The translations under genes were made by a program, and so were the position numbers. Of a DNA stretch of 64,000 nucleotides, positions 36,356-46,544 are shown piece after piece. The notes under the pieces were generated by a model, which had not been told where the DNA came from, ran no database searches, and saw only the letters and a program-made list of their open reading frames with translations. Positions within the stretch are counted from its first letter, which is position 1, and the number at the start of each line of letters is the position of its first letter. Origin of the DNA: Biomphalaria glabrata (lineage: Eukaryota; Mollusca; Gastropoda; Planorbidae). The stretch covers positions 750,501-814,500 of the forward strand of contig NC_074711.1 in NCBI RefSeq assembly GCF_947242115.1, read 5' to 3'.

Positions 36356-36834
36356 CTTCTTGGCTAAGGCTAACTCACTTGACACAGAGGGCAAAATAAA
36401 GTTTTTCATATAGAGTTAAATATAAATATCTTAATATTATGAACTAAATTGTGTATGTAATAGAGAGACCAACAAAAACAGTCAAGAGAAAACCAATACA
36501 TAAGAACATGGAAAGTGTAGGTGCAGCTATGGAAACTTACCCCAATGTAGTCTATTGTTAAATTATGCCTTCTTTTAGCTCCAGCAATCCATCGAACAAT
36601 GTAAGCTGTCAGAGAAACATTTGTATAAGGATTCTGTGTGCCTTGACTTCAAGCATAAGCCACCATTCATATCCTTTCTCATAGTTCTCATCATTGCTGT
36701 TGTGCATATGGGATGCTTCAGTTCCATCTGAAAAAATATTATTTTTAGCGGTTACATTGATATGATAAAAAAAAAAATTTCTTCTTGGCCAGCTGACTTT
36801 TAAACTTTTCTATTTGTTTCTAGTGTAAGCTTAC

Positions 36835-37557
36835 ATCGAGCTGACAAAAAGGATAGGAAAAGCTACCACAGCATTGGCAAAACTCTCCAAGCGCGTCTGG
36901 GAAAATGGTAAATTGACCACAGCGACCACAATCCTAGTCTACAACGCCTGTGTTGTGAGCACTCTCCTTTATGGCAGTGAAAGCTGGTCAACATACATGT
37001 ACCAAGAGCACAGATTGAATAGTTTCCACTTGCGCTGCCTGAGACGCATAATGGGCATCTCTTGGAGGGACCATGTCTCCAATCAGGAAGTTTTGAGATT
37101 GGCCAATATGAACAACATGTATGCTCTCCTGCCAGATGGTAGAATCCCAAAAGATATCTTATATGCTGAGCTTGTGGAAGGAGTCAGACCCAAGGGCCGC
37201 CCCAGACTAACATTTAGAGATGTCTGCAAGCGAGACATGAGAGCCTCAGGCATCAGCCAAAGTATGTGGGAAAACATAGCCAAAGACCGGAGTGCATGGA
37301 GACAGACTGTGCGTGCTGGGACAACCCTTGCTGAGAACAAAAGAATTGAAGCGGCTTTAATCAAGAGGGAAAAAAAGAAAGCTGCCCTGTCTGCTAGCCC
37401 TAAATCAGAGGCATACACATGTACGAATTGTGGCAAAGTCTGCCGTTCTAGAATTGGCTTGATTAGCCACACCAGATTCTGCCCCGTCTCAAGATTAAGC
37501 CAAAACCAGTGACTCATTTGGGCGCATCCATTGCCTTTCGAGACAAAAGGAGCCATA
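36835..37557 (+). mobile_element. 5'-truncated LINE with 11-bp target duplication
   Basis: TGTAAGCTTAC flanks the element on both sides (36824-36834 and 37558-37568). The body is one open frame from the insertion point to a stop at 37512. It reads LTKRIGKATTALAKLSKRVW, NACVVSTLLYGSESW, HLRCLRRIMGISW, DGRIPKDILYAEL, RPKGRPRLTFRDVCKRDM and a terminal zinc-knuckle-like CTNCGKVCRSRIGLISHTRF. This is the C-terminal part of the endonuclease/reverse-transcriptase protein of a LINE (RTE-like by general resemblance). Compared with relatives, the RRMRWLGHV segment is absent in frame after NMYALL. The perfect duplication and open frame mark it as a young insertion. It sits just upstream of the last clear exon of GALC copy A. 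Confidence 0.85.
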
Positions 37558-37634
37558 TGTAAGCTTACTTTATCAACTCTATGCAGTCTTATGTATTGTA
37601 TTTTACATGTTCTTTTTTATTTGCATAGTTTTTT

Positions 37635-38400
37635 TTTCCATGTCTCACATAGTGTTGGGATGCTGTTGGGATGACAATTATGTTGAGAAGGTGTATTTTT
37701 GTCTTGAGTCCAATGGCTTGTCCGAATAGGCTGTAGCCTTTGGAAAATGCTCCCTGCCTTTCCTATTCGGTACGCTACATCATGGTAGGCATCTGCACCA
37801 TTTGTTATGATGCTGCCAAGGTATGTGAACTTCTCCAACTCTTCAAGCTTTGACTCACCAAGTCTGACGGGGGCACCCTTTGATTTATAGGCCTATCCCA
37901 CTCGCAAAATTTTAGTCTTATCCAAGTTTATGCAGAGGCCAATTTCGGGTGCATTTATTTGTATCCCCCAAGTAGTGCAATGTCATCAGCGAAGTCCAAG
38001 TCCATCATTTGATTTTGTTCTTGCCAAATTGAGAAAAGACTAAATGTGGCTCAACAAAAATGGCTGAGATGGAATTCGGGAGTCAGTTACACAGATTGGG
38101 TCATAAACAAGGAAATCCTATGCCAAACTGGGATTAAAACACTTAGTGAGGTTGTGACAGAGCGTCGCATGAGGTTTGCTGGACATGTTCTCAGACAAAA
38201 TGAACTACGCATACCAAGAGTTAAGATGACATAGAGGCCAATACGAGGAAAGCGCAAACAGGGACGATCTTGTACAACTTGGCGCCACACCTTCATGGAG
38301 GACCTCAGAACAGTGGACACCATGTGGAAGGAGGCTTCAGACACTGCCAGTGACAGATCTTTGTGGAGACAGCTAAGTCTAAGTTAAGTTGTTTTTTTTT
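37635..38400. mobile_element. 5'-inverted (twin-primed) LINE fragment
   Basis: The left part (about 37635-38018) is LINE sequence on the minus strand: MDLDFADDIALL (the catalytic FADD motif), KLEELEKFTYLGSIITNGAD, then KIHLLNIIVIPTA-like and ETWKK. The right part (about 38022-38395) is the same LINE on the plus strand, starting where the first part ends: KIEKRLNVAQQKWLRW, NKEILCQTG, ERRMRFAGHVLRQNELRI, TTWRHTFMEDLRTVDTMW and DRSLWRQL. The arrangement of an inverted 5' segment followed by a forward 3' segment is the product expected of twin priming during LINE insertion. The ends sit in T runs, so the target duplication cannot be fixed. Each part has at least one stop. Confidence 0.8.
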
Positions 38401-38704
38401 TTTTTGAAGCATGAAATTTACATAAAGAAAAACTACATATAAATTTCTCTTATTGGTGCTTTTTTGATGATGTTTTTCTTTTACACTTTATATAGCCTAC
38501 ATATATCTATATATTTTTTTACTTCCAAAGAACAGTTAACAAGCCATGTAGGCTTACATTACCAAATCAGTAAATTTAATTAGGTATGGACTAGAATGTA
38601 AATTAGTAATCTTTAATTCATAATATTTTATGATGACTGATTATGAAATAATGTACAAATAAAACGATAGATTTATTAAAATTTATAGTACTCAACTTGG
38701 CAGA

Positions 38705-38850
38705 ATTTAATTTAATTAAGTCATTGGTTAACAATAATATACATGACTAGTGAGTAGATGATGATACTAGATTACTAGATGCATGATGCAAAGGACGTAA
38801 TCATGATTCATCTTCTTTTTTGAAGTAACTTCTGTATTTTATAATATAAG
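38705..38850 (+). mobile_element. CR1-like LINE 3' end, short
   Basis: AACTTGGCAGAATTTAATTT, ATGACTAGTG, GGACGTAATCATGATTCATC and TTCTTTTTTGAAGTAACTTC match the tail of the family at 63010-63220. Confidence 0.6.
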
Positions 38851-38871
38851 AAGATTCAACTTACCACTTAC

Positions 38872-38922
38872 CACCACTAATGACTAATGCCTCCAATGCT
38901 GACTGTAGCTTTGCGGAATATA
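38872..38922 (-). pseudogene. possible upstream exon of GALC copy A
   Basis: On the minus strand an AG acceptor (CTATTCTACAG) is followed by IFRKATVSIGG and a GTAAGT donor. The peptide recalls the LFKP...LKVEIGGDG segment that precedes DGTEPSHMH in GALC, and it lies 2.1 kb upstream of the 36541-36727 exon in the right order. The frame has a stop and its phase is off by one, as expected of decay, and the match is short. It could be chance. Confidence 0.3.
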
Positions 38923-40288
38923 CTGTAGAATAGTGTAGAAAATGAAGAAGCTAACACAAGTATAAAGATAATCATAATGTGATAAATGTCAATCAAGTCA
39001 ATGATAATCGACTCTCGAGATACTCATAGCCTTCAATGGCTTCAGTTCATTGCCTTCAATCAAGAGTTTCATTTTTGAAACTTAAGATAATAAAATGTGA
39101 ATTTTGACTTAGGGGTAATAGTTTAGATACGCAGATACCTTTGCCGACCACCGTGTTGTTTGTTAACAATATTTATCTCCCCTACCTATATTGAACTTTC
39201 AATAACTTTTTTTAAAGAGAGTTTTTGTTCTTATGCTGTCAACTTATGATTTTTTAAGTGTATTTACTGAAATGAAGGTCTAAATAAAATGTTATTAATA
39301 AATTGATGAACTTGTTGTTTCTTCTTTTTTTTCTACTTATGAAATTATTAATTAAAAAATATATGTTAACAATTAGATCTATAATTAATATATTAACTCA
39401 CCAAGCAAAGCGAAATAATGATAAAATAAAAAAAACAAATATGCATGAATTAAATGAAATGAAACACGCATCTATATATACATGTTATGTTTAATTTTTT
39501 TTTTTTTTTTTGAACAAAATTATGCATTATGACTTAGTGATCTTTTTAGAGCAATGACAATAAATGATATAGATCTAGTACGGGAAACTTATTACTATAA
39601 GAAATAATACTTTTATGTTTATCTGTTGATGATTAAGACTACAGTTAGATCTATACATTTCTAACGAATTTTGAGCGCTCTCTATTTTCGTAAAATCACA
39701 CCACGAAGAGAAAGAATTTTATGAAGCTGACACAGATCAGTGTCCCTTTCTCTTTCGCCGTAAGGTCTTCTGAGTGGAGTCTACTGTCTACCAGAGATTT
39801 TTTGGCGTGTGTTTTATGATCAGATAGGACTAATGTCTGTGTTTATAACTCTTACCACTACCTCTGGCTCAACCTCTCTTGGAGGGAGGATAGGTCGAGT
39901 GTAACTAGATCACGAACGTCTTTGTTAAACGTTACGTAGCACCTGTTAAACTATCATGTTTCACAATCTGAAATTTATTTTGCGTAGAGTGGGGAACAAA
40001 AGCCAATGTATAAAGAAACAGGTAAGAAGCATATACACTACTATTTACTTTACTTTCGGAGTTCATTAAAAAAAACAACTGCTCACCTATTACACTAAAT
40101 TTGTTTAAGATGTGTAGTTGTGTGTGTGGGGGGGGGGTAGCGACTCCACCTACCAACCCTTCTCTTCACATGGATCCACTAGCGCCCATGTATTACATTC
40201 CGTTACGGAGTCCAAATCAAGTTTTTCTCTCCCGCCGTACCGTACAGGTGGCGATTGTCTCCATTTATTCTTACGTACCTTTAAACCC
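38923..40288. other. spacer between the duplicates; no gene seen
   Basis: AT-rich to about 39650. From there to 40288 GC content rises, with a G run near 40128. No splice-bounded coding segment or recognisable repeat was found. Confidence 0.4.
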
Positions 40289-40452
40289 TCGCTGCGCCGG
40301 CCGTCACACGCGATCTTTGTCTTTACGGCAGAACTAGGTGTGATGTAATCACCTTCCCCTGTTCGGAGCTTCGCTGCGCCGGCCGACACACGCGATCTTT
40401 GTCTTTACGGCAGAACTAGGTGTGATGTAATCACCTTCCCCTGCTCGGAGCT
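40289..40452. repeat. GC-rich tandem duplication, 82-bp unit, two copies
   Basis: TCGCTGCGCCGGCCGTCACA, CGCGATCTTTGTCTTTACGG, CAGAACTAGGTGTGATGTAA and TCACCTTCCCCTGTTCGGAG repeat exactly 82 bp apart with two or three differences. A third partial start (TTCGCCGGCGCCG) follows. It stands out as one of the most GC-rich spots in the window. Confidence 0.85.
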
Positions 40453-40654
40453 TCGCCGGCGCCGTGGTCATATTAGGTCATCTACTGCTAGGATCGCTGG
40501 TATGCTCATAAAGGGAGAAGGGCAAGGTACGGTGTTTTACTTGGTCAAAATTTATCCTTCTTCGCTTTCTTTGTCGGTTCGTTTCACCGACATGCAGTTC
40601 AACTGAGGTCTAGTCGGATGAGACGAAGACTGAAACGTGATGCAACATAAACCA

Positions 40655-40810
40655 TGTCACGATCAAAACTCTCTTGGTTGTATCCTATAATGTCGGCCAG
40701 CTTGTACAGATAGTTATGTACGACAAAAACTCCCGTGGTTGGATCATATCGTGTTGGCCGGCAGTCTATAAGTAGTTACATCAAGAAGTAGTTATGTATG
40801 ACAAATACAC
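40655..40810. repeat. diverged direct repeat of about 67 bp
   Basis: The words TCTTGGTTGTATCCTATAAT, GTCGGCCAG, GTACAGATAGTTATGTACGA recur as CCGTGGTTGGATCATATCGT, GTTGGCCGGCAG and AAGTAGTTACATC-type sequence. Confidence 0.5.
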
Positions 40811-41005
40811 TCTGATTGTCATAGAGTCTAGTCCCCCTCCCCTATTTGGTCCACAGAAGTAGTGACATAGTATTTTTATCTTGAAGCTCTTTCATCTCAT
40901 TAAAGAGATTTGATAAAGCCTTTGATTTTCATCGCCCCATCCCTATTTGGAGCCATCACAAGGTTACTAACTGTGATGCCATTGTAACATTTCCCGAATC
41001 TGTTA

Positions 41006-41016
41006 TAAAAGCAGTT
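41006..41016 (+). promoter_or_regulatory. possible TATA box
   Basis: TTATAAAAGC lies about 170 bp before the OTU-like exon, following a CCCTATTTGG-type repeated word pair at about 40838 and 40945. It is a motif match only. Confidence 0.2.
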
Positions 41017-41180
41017 CCCTTCCACTCTTCAAGCCTATCATTACTTTCTCTACCTTGTTGTAGATATTGCTTGTTCTTATATTGTGCATTGTTTTTCATT
41101 CAATATCATTATAAGTTACCGTACATAATAAGAGAAGGATAAAGAACTTGTACTTATAGCTACCATATTTTTTTTAACAG

Positions 41181-41485
41181 CAGCATATGGAGCTGATGAA
41201 AAAACATGGGACAAATCTGCAGAAATGCTTGCAGCTGCTACACTACTGCAAAGAGACATCTATACATTCTCACCAAACCACAACAAAACAAAATACTCAT
41301 GGCTATTATTAAAACCTTTATTTCATGATGCAAACACATACATACTATCTCACACAGACAACCATATATGCTGCAATATAACACTATTGCATACAAATGG
41401 TAATCACTTTGATGTGGTTGTACCACAAGAGGCCACATGTAACCGTTTTTTTGCCAAATCCACTGCTTGGAGTATGATGATTTAG
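41181..41485 (+). pseudogene. orphan exon of an OTU-like cysteine protease
   Basis: After a T-rich acceptor (TTTTTTTTAACAG) an open frame reads YGADEKTWDKSAEMLAAATL, LQRDIYTFS, WLLLKPLF, HTDNHICCNITLLH and TNGNHFDVVVPQ, then a TGA stop at 41483. This is the C-terminal half of an OTU deubiquitinase-like domain; GNHFDVVV carries the catalytic His region. The half with the catalytic Asp/Cys (DGNCLF-type) is not found upstream in the window. Such OTU domains occur in host deubiquitinases and in transposon-associated open frames, and I cannot tell which this is. The frame is undamaged over 100 codons. It could be the last exon of a gene whose other exons were lost or are too diverged to see. Confidence 0.6.
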
Positions 41486-42389
41486 CCTAAATTTTTAAGT
41501 GTTGATTAATATTTCATCTTACAATATATTCAGATTAGATCTATTTGGCTATTTGATTTTTTTTTCTTGCCTTTGTATTTTATTACATAAAAATACATAG
41601 AAATATACCCATTTTTTAAAAGATACCACATTTTTCTTTTGCATGTCATTAATTTCATCATTAAATAACAATTTTTATGTCCATTATTTTCATGTATTTA
41701 AAGTCAGGGTACCGGTATCTATTTATTTAATTACTTTTATTTTGCCAATAAAAGATATTTTGTTAGGCTTAGAGTTATTTTTTTTTATTTTTCTATTAAT
41801 TTTTTTGTCTGTTGTTATTACTTTAACTACATGATTTTAATTTCGATTTTTAGTTATTTTTCAAAGTACAAAAGATTGTTTGCATTTTAAATGAATTTTA
41901 ATATTAGATCTAATAGCTGCTAGAAAGAAAGACAAAACAGCAACAGAAAAAAGTTGGCAAGTAATTCAAGGGAGATAGTCTAGTACTAAGCCTTAAAACC
42001 AAAATGGCGTATTTCCAATGACAATATATGGTAATAAGAAATAAAACTTAAAAAATATATATTTTAAAAACTATTTATCTCCGAGGAAATCAAATTGCAT
42101 ATTTGTAATCTGCATTTTTTTCTGCATATTCTGAAAATATAAGAGAAACCTAATTTAGCGTTTCTAGTGTCGTATACTAATACCCTAAACTTAATAAATA
42201 GATCTAGCTTTTAGTTTAGATCTATTTAATTATATATACACAGATCTAAATTAATACAATATAGATCTAAATCTAGTAACAATTTACGCTAAAATCCGCG
42301 GGTCGCCATTGCCAGCTAGGGTCCTTACCTACCTTTTGTTGGCAGTGGCCAGGGAATGGTTGAATGTGGGGGTTTTATATAACCTGATA

Positions 42390-42555
42390 TTTTAAGTAAC
42401 AGACGCGTCTTCAAGAAGATAATTACGTCATAGGCGTTTCATTTGTCAGTCTAGTCATGCATGTTAATAAATGGCTTAAACCCTTAGTCAGTTTTCCTGG
42501 CTGATTCAGGCAACCCATTCCAGACTGTGAAGGCACTGGGGAAGAACGAGAACTT
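42390..42555 (-). mobile_element. CR1-like LINE 3' end
   Basis: AACAGACGCG, TCTTCAAGAAGATAATTACG, GTCATGCATGTTAATAAATG, TTTTCCTGGCTGATTCAGGC and AACCCATTCCAGACTGTGAA are the inverse of the tail at 63010-63220. Confidence 0.65.
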
Positions 42556-42604
42556 GTAATAATATATCATTATTATTCTTATAAAGGAGGCTGTTACATT
42601 TCAT

Positions 42605-43175
42605 TCATTGGCCTCCTTCAGTCGTAGAACGACTATGATTCATCTCAGAGCACACTTCCTCATGTGGCTGTGGAGCCCTATTTTGGAGAGACACTCCCGT
42701 CCACAGATAGCGCAGATTAAGGTGGCTTTTGCTTCGTTGGTAGAGGAGCTGGCCGTTTTTCGGATTGTACGTTTTTCTCTCTGAGCTGAGACCCATGTAC
42801 TTTCACTGTCCATAGCTTTCTTGGTCACTCTCTCTCCATCTGTTGCGGTCTGGAGCTATGTCTTCCCAATTATCATGATTTGAGGTGTCGTTTTATTACA
42901 TCTATGTAACGGAGGTGGGGGCGACCAGTTTTTCTTGTGCCAGTCGCGAGTTGTCCATAGAGGATGACTTTCGGGATGCTCTTGTCCCCCAGCCGGCGAA
43001 CATGTCCAAGCCAGCGCAAACGGCGTTGTCTGAGGGCTGTAAAGATGCTGGAAATGCCTGATCGTGCAAGGATCTCAGTATTGCTGTTACATTTAGGCCT
43101 ATATGTGTATTTATGTATATTGTGTGTTTGTTTTCTTGTAGTCTCCCTTATTCTACTGTTCAGTGTGTTCACGTG
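42605..43175 (-). mobile_element. LINE C-terminal fragment, same broad family as 36835-37557
   Basis: The minus strand reads EILARSGISSIFTALRQRRL, RWLGHVRRLGDKSIPKVILY, GQLATGTRKTGRPHLRYIDV, then, after frame changes, DSESTWVSAQREKRT and a zinc-knuckle-like CAICGRECLSKIGLHSHMRK. The order matches the LINE at 36835-37557 but the sequence is a different subfamily. Decayed. Confidence 0.8.
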
Positions 43176-43284
43176 TTTTTCTCAAGTATGTTGTAAGTGT
43201 GTATTACAGTGCTGTAATTAAATCTTAAACTTCAGAGGCAATACAGTATTTTGGATAAATAGCCCGATAATTACTAGCCGCTAC

Positions 43285-43410
43285 AGAGTCGATAAAAGGA
43301 TACCTCTAAAAGTCGCCTGCTGGCACCTGGTTGCAGGCGGCTTCAGAACGAGACAGCTGGAGGTCACTTACATTAATCTTCGGACTCGAAGACAAGCCTT
43401 ATTATCATTG
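43285..43410 (+). mobile_element. LINE C-terminus and 3' end
   Basis: The plus strand reads AGTWLQAASERDSWRSL then IFGLEDKPYY, a LINE end in which the stop-proximal region encodes the ATCTTCGGACTCGAAGAC word and a TTATTAT tail. The same end word occurs alone at about 44195-44228. Confidence 0.6.
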
Positions 43411-43414
43411 TTTT

Positions 43415-43610
43415 AAAAATAACTCAGTCCTAGGCAGTAGATTTTTTTTTTTGGTCTCAATAGTGTATATCTCGCAGCTTTTGTAACAAGTCTCCAAGTC
43501 TCGTTCTGAAGTCGCTGCTGCCAGGTGTTCTCTTCTATGTCAGTTAAAGCTACATGGCTCCTAAGCTGATCTTTAAAAAGTTTTTTTTGGGATGGGGGGA
43601 AGGAACATAT
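43415..43610 (-). mobile_element. LINE C-terminal fragment
   Basis: The minus strand reads KKLFKDQLRSHVALTDIEEN, TWQQRLQNETWRLVTKAARY, the FKDxL...W...WR pattern found at LINE C-termini. It faces the plus-strand LINE end at 43285-43410 tail to tail. Confidence 0.6.
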
Positions 43611-44475
43611 GTTACGCCGACCTTTCTGCTCACCAAAAAAAAAGATTGCCTTAAGCGTATGGCCGATTGACTGCAAAGGAAGACACAAGGGGATCATTAC
43701 AAACGCTATGGAAATACACTTAAGATTTCCTTCAAAGAATGTGGAACTAATATCTGACTGGGAAAACATAGCTTAACATCGAGTTCTTGGAGTCATAAGT
43801 GTATTGCTGTGAAGTAAAGACAACAGCTGCAAAACGAAACGTAGAATATAGCTAATTTGATAAAGTACCTATAGGCTTCCATAGGCCATAACTAATTTAA
43901 TGATCCAGATGAACTCGTCTTTTGCATCCATCTTAGTGTAGCCTACATTCAAAATGAGATTAGGCCTATACTTAAATTTGCGAACACATTGAGATTTGTG
44001 TGAGTGTGTGAACTAAGAGGGATTCGTGCTCAGAACTAGTACATGATGATGGTATTTTATAGACATAATCCTTGATCACGAATGAGAAGCATTTTGTAAA
44101 CCTCTATTGATGGACAATTGTTATGCCTTCGCTGGTAGTAGCAAAATATGTAGGTCACAGCTGGGATTACGTAGCCACGGGAAATACTGTATTCCTCAAT
44201 CTTCGGACTCGAAGATGCGCCTTATTATTATAAATGTTTAGTTTGATTCTTTACCTTTAACAGGAGTTTCTTCATTAAGGAGAATTTATGTTAAACTCTA
44301 ATAATAACATAATGAAACAGATTATTCTCAGAATTATTAACATGAACTTAAAGCTGAATTTACTTTTGAGTGTATTTTAAGTTTTGCTTACTTAAGTTTT
44401 AATTAAAAATAATTTTTATCTATTGTTCTTTTAATGTCTGTAAATTGGTTATGCTCATCATGACATCTTTCAATT
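43611..44475. other. left edge of the copy B duplication; no gene seen
   Basis: The word AATCTTCGGACTCGAAGATG with a TTATTATTA tail at about 44195-44228 is a lone LINE 3' end. From about 44300 onward scattered words match 17290-17420 left of copy A, so the duplication boundary is near here. No coding sequence seen. Confidence 0.4.
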
Positions 44476-44913
44476 TGTAGTCAGTCACCGCTGCCAAAAG
44501 GCATTACCATTCTCAAGCTAGTCCTTGCATTGGCTCACAATGGCTAAAAGCCTTAGTAAGCTATTCAGTCTTTTTGAAAAAGAAAAATATATTGTTGAAT
44601 AAAAAGATGAATTACATTTTACAAATTTAAGAGAAGAAAAGAAAAAAAAAACTATTTTGGAAATGACCATTTCAGCTTTAATAATTTCATTAAATGTGAT
44701 CACTTATTCCAAGAAATAGGTAAGGAATAACTGGGTAAAATTTTTTATTATCTTTAAGTAGGAGAATCACAGATGAGCGAGTCCATGTTTTGACTTTCAT
44801 ATATAGTTTTATGGATTCTCAAAGGTTAACATTTTTCTTTAAAGTAAACTATTTTGTATTCGACATACATCCAAGCTTGTGCAAGTTGTGTGCCAGACAA
44901 AAGAAATGTTTGC

Positions 44914-45015
44914 TTTACATGTTTCAGATGTACCTTCAGAGTTGAAGATAATATAATTCCTGGTATAAACCTCCTGCAGGATGACCAGGATGGCAGCAGG
45001 CAGAGTATGAATTCC
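44914..45015 (-). repeat. SINE family S1, truncated
   Basis: TTTACATGTTTCAGATGTAC, CTTCAGAGTTGAAGATAAT and CCTCCTGCAGGATGACCAGG match the S1 tail and middle. The tRNA-like head is lost. Confidence 0.6.
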
Positions 45016-46544
45016 AATTGACAGTAGAATCAAGCAGCTTTCCAATATTTATGTTCCAAGTTGATATGATCAAAGTTGATGCTTCCATAGTGCATTTTCA
45101 AGAAAGAAAATGTAAATGACTTCTGGAGACATATCTATGTGGAACATTTAAGTTTAAAAAAAAGTAAAGATAGGCTTACGGTTGATCATAATAAGTGCGG
45201 TTGATCATAATAAGTGCGAGAAGAAACAAACAATAATTAAATTTAAGAATCTATATTTATTTATCACGAAACTAAAACACAAACAGATATGTAAGCATAA
45301 ATAAATAAAAATGTAAAAAAAAATCAACAGTGCAACAACTTGTATTTTTCGTTACATTTGTAAAATAATATAGAAAGTACAATAGACTTACATATAGGAA
45401 CCCACTCACTGGAACAAAGACCATGGGGTTTTCTACATACATGTGTTTTGTATTTTTATTAAACAGTTGTAAAGTAAATCTTAATATTGTATAATAATAA
45501 GGCAAATTATAAGTTATTGTTTGCTAGACTATTACTTATTAGAGTCTCGATTTATTTGAATATTAATAAGATCAGTGAAAGAGTCTCACTTTATTAGAGT
45601 ATCTTTGTGGTTTAACAAAAATTAAAATAAAAAAAAGATTATTTACATTTGTGTTCTGAAGGAAAAAATTCAATAATATTATGGAGGAAATTGATAATAT
45701 TTTGAAGGAAATGATTTGAAATTTTAGACACTGTCATACATACTTCAGATAGGGGTTTAAACACATGCAGTTTTTCCTTAATGGTGAACCAGAAACATGA
45801 TGCCATTAAAAAAAAAATACACATTTTTATGAACTCAAATGTATAAATCATTTTATAAAATAATTTACATTGTATAATAATCTTTTCAAATAACTTATAT
45901 TTTATAACTATTTCATCTAATACAATTAAGTGATTTTAAACAATGTCCCTAAAGATTATGCAGACATCTTGTTTTCTTAACATTAGGAAAGATTGCAATC
46001 TAAATGGTAATAAACTGATACCAGAAAATGAAAATCACTGATTACAATATACTGGTATATATGTTTATATATAGATAATCACTTAATGCAACTTCATTAG
46101 AAAAATGTTTAATATATACAGAATGGAATGTTCTTATGCATTTGAACAAAACTAACTACAGCCAAACCTAATTGTATCGGATTTCATAAGAATAAATTGT
46201 TCAATATTTTCATAGTATTGACATAACCATCATAAGAAAATCAGCTTTACAATTTTCATGTCTCACAGTACTTCTCTCCCAGATATTCATTCATGTTAGC
46301 TTTAATTCTTACAGTCCTAAGTTAAGTTAGACCTTAAGGTGTTAAGAATAGGTGAGATCTCAATGCTATTTATCTGTGTTGTACAGTAAAAAAAGTATTC
46401 AAAATTTTAACCAGTGTTTGTATTTAGAATTTTATTAAACCTAATAAATTTCCATAAAAAAATAGTAGAGTTTGGCAGTGACAGTACAAAGATTATAAAA
46501 AGTGAGACTTTGATAGAAATAAATTAAGCTATACTAATTATTTA

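Larger units (their letters stand above)
21460..36727 (-). pseudogene. GALC: galactocerebrosidase copy A, decayed tandem duplicate (GH59)
   Basis: Minus-strand exons, 5' to 3': 36541-36727, 35587-35625, 34976-35103, 34242-34359, 31702-31739, 30966-31090, 30048-30187, 29690-29779, 29169-29258, 28589-28730, 27285-27456, 22451-22524 and 21460-21648. They match copy B and the known GALC protein in order: [16 protein letters not shown] (acid/base Glu), SLWASEDYS (nucleophile Glu), [71 protein letters not shown] and [11 protein letters not shown]. The splice sites are intact. Lesions: the 36541-36727 exon has lost about 20 codons (the LPWSFPGW part) with a frame change; TGA replaces a Leu codon in 34976-35103; TAA replaces a Lys codon in 29690-29779; and the 167-bp exon present in copy B at 49441-49607 is absent. 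Losing that exon also breaks phase. A full-length enzyme is therefore not expected. Confidence 0.92.

Noticed and set aside
36863-37556. Minus-strand open frames of 95 and 157 codons
   Set aside because: They are shadows of the plus-strand LINE frame, which has clear family motifs.
41007-41016. TATAAAA as a firm promoter for the OTU exon
   Set aside because: A TATA-like word is expected often by chance in DNA this AT-rich; kept only as a low-confidence site.
43413-43769. 118-codon minus-strand frame as a host gene
   Set aside because: Its central part is a LINE C-terminus; the rest has no support.
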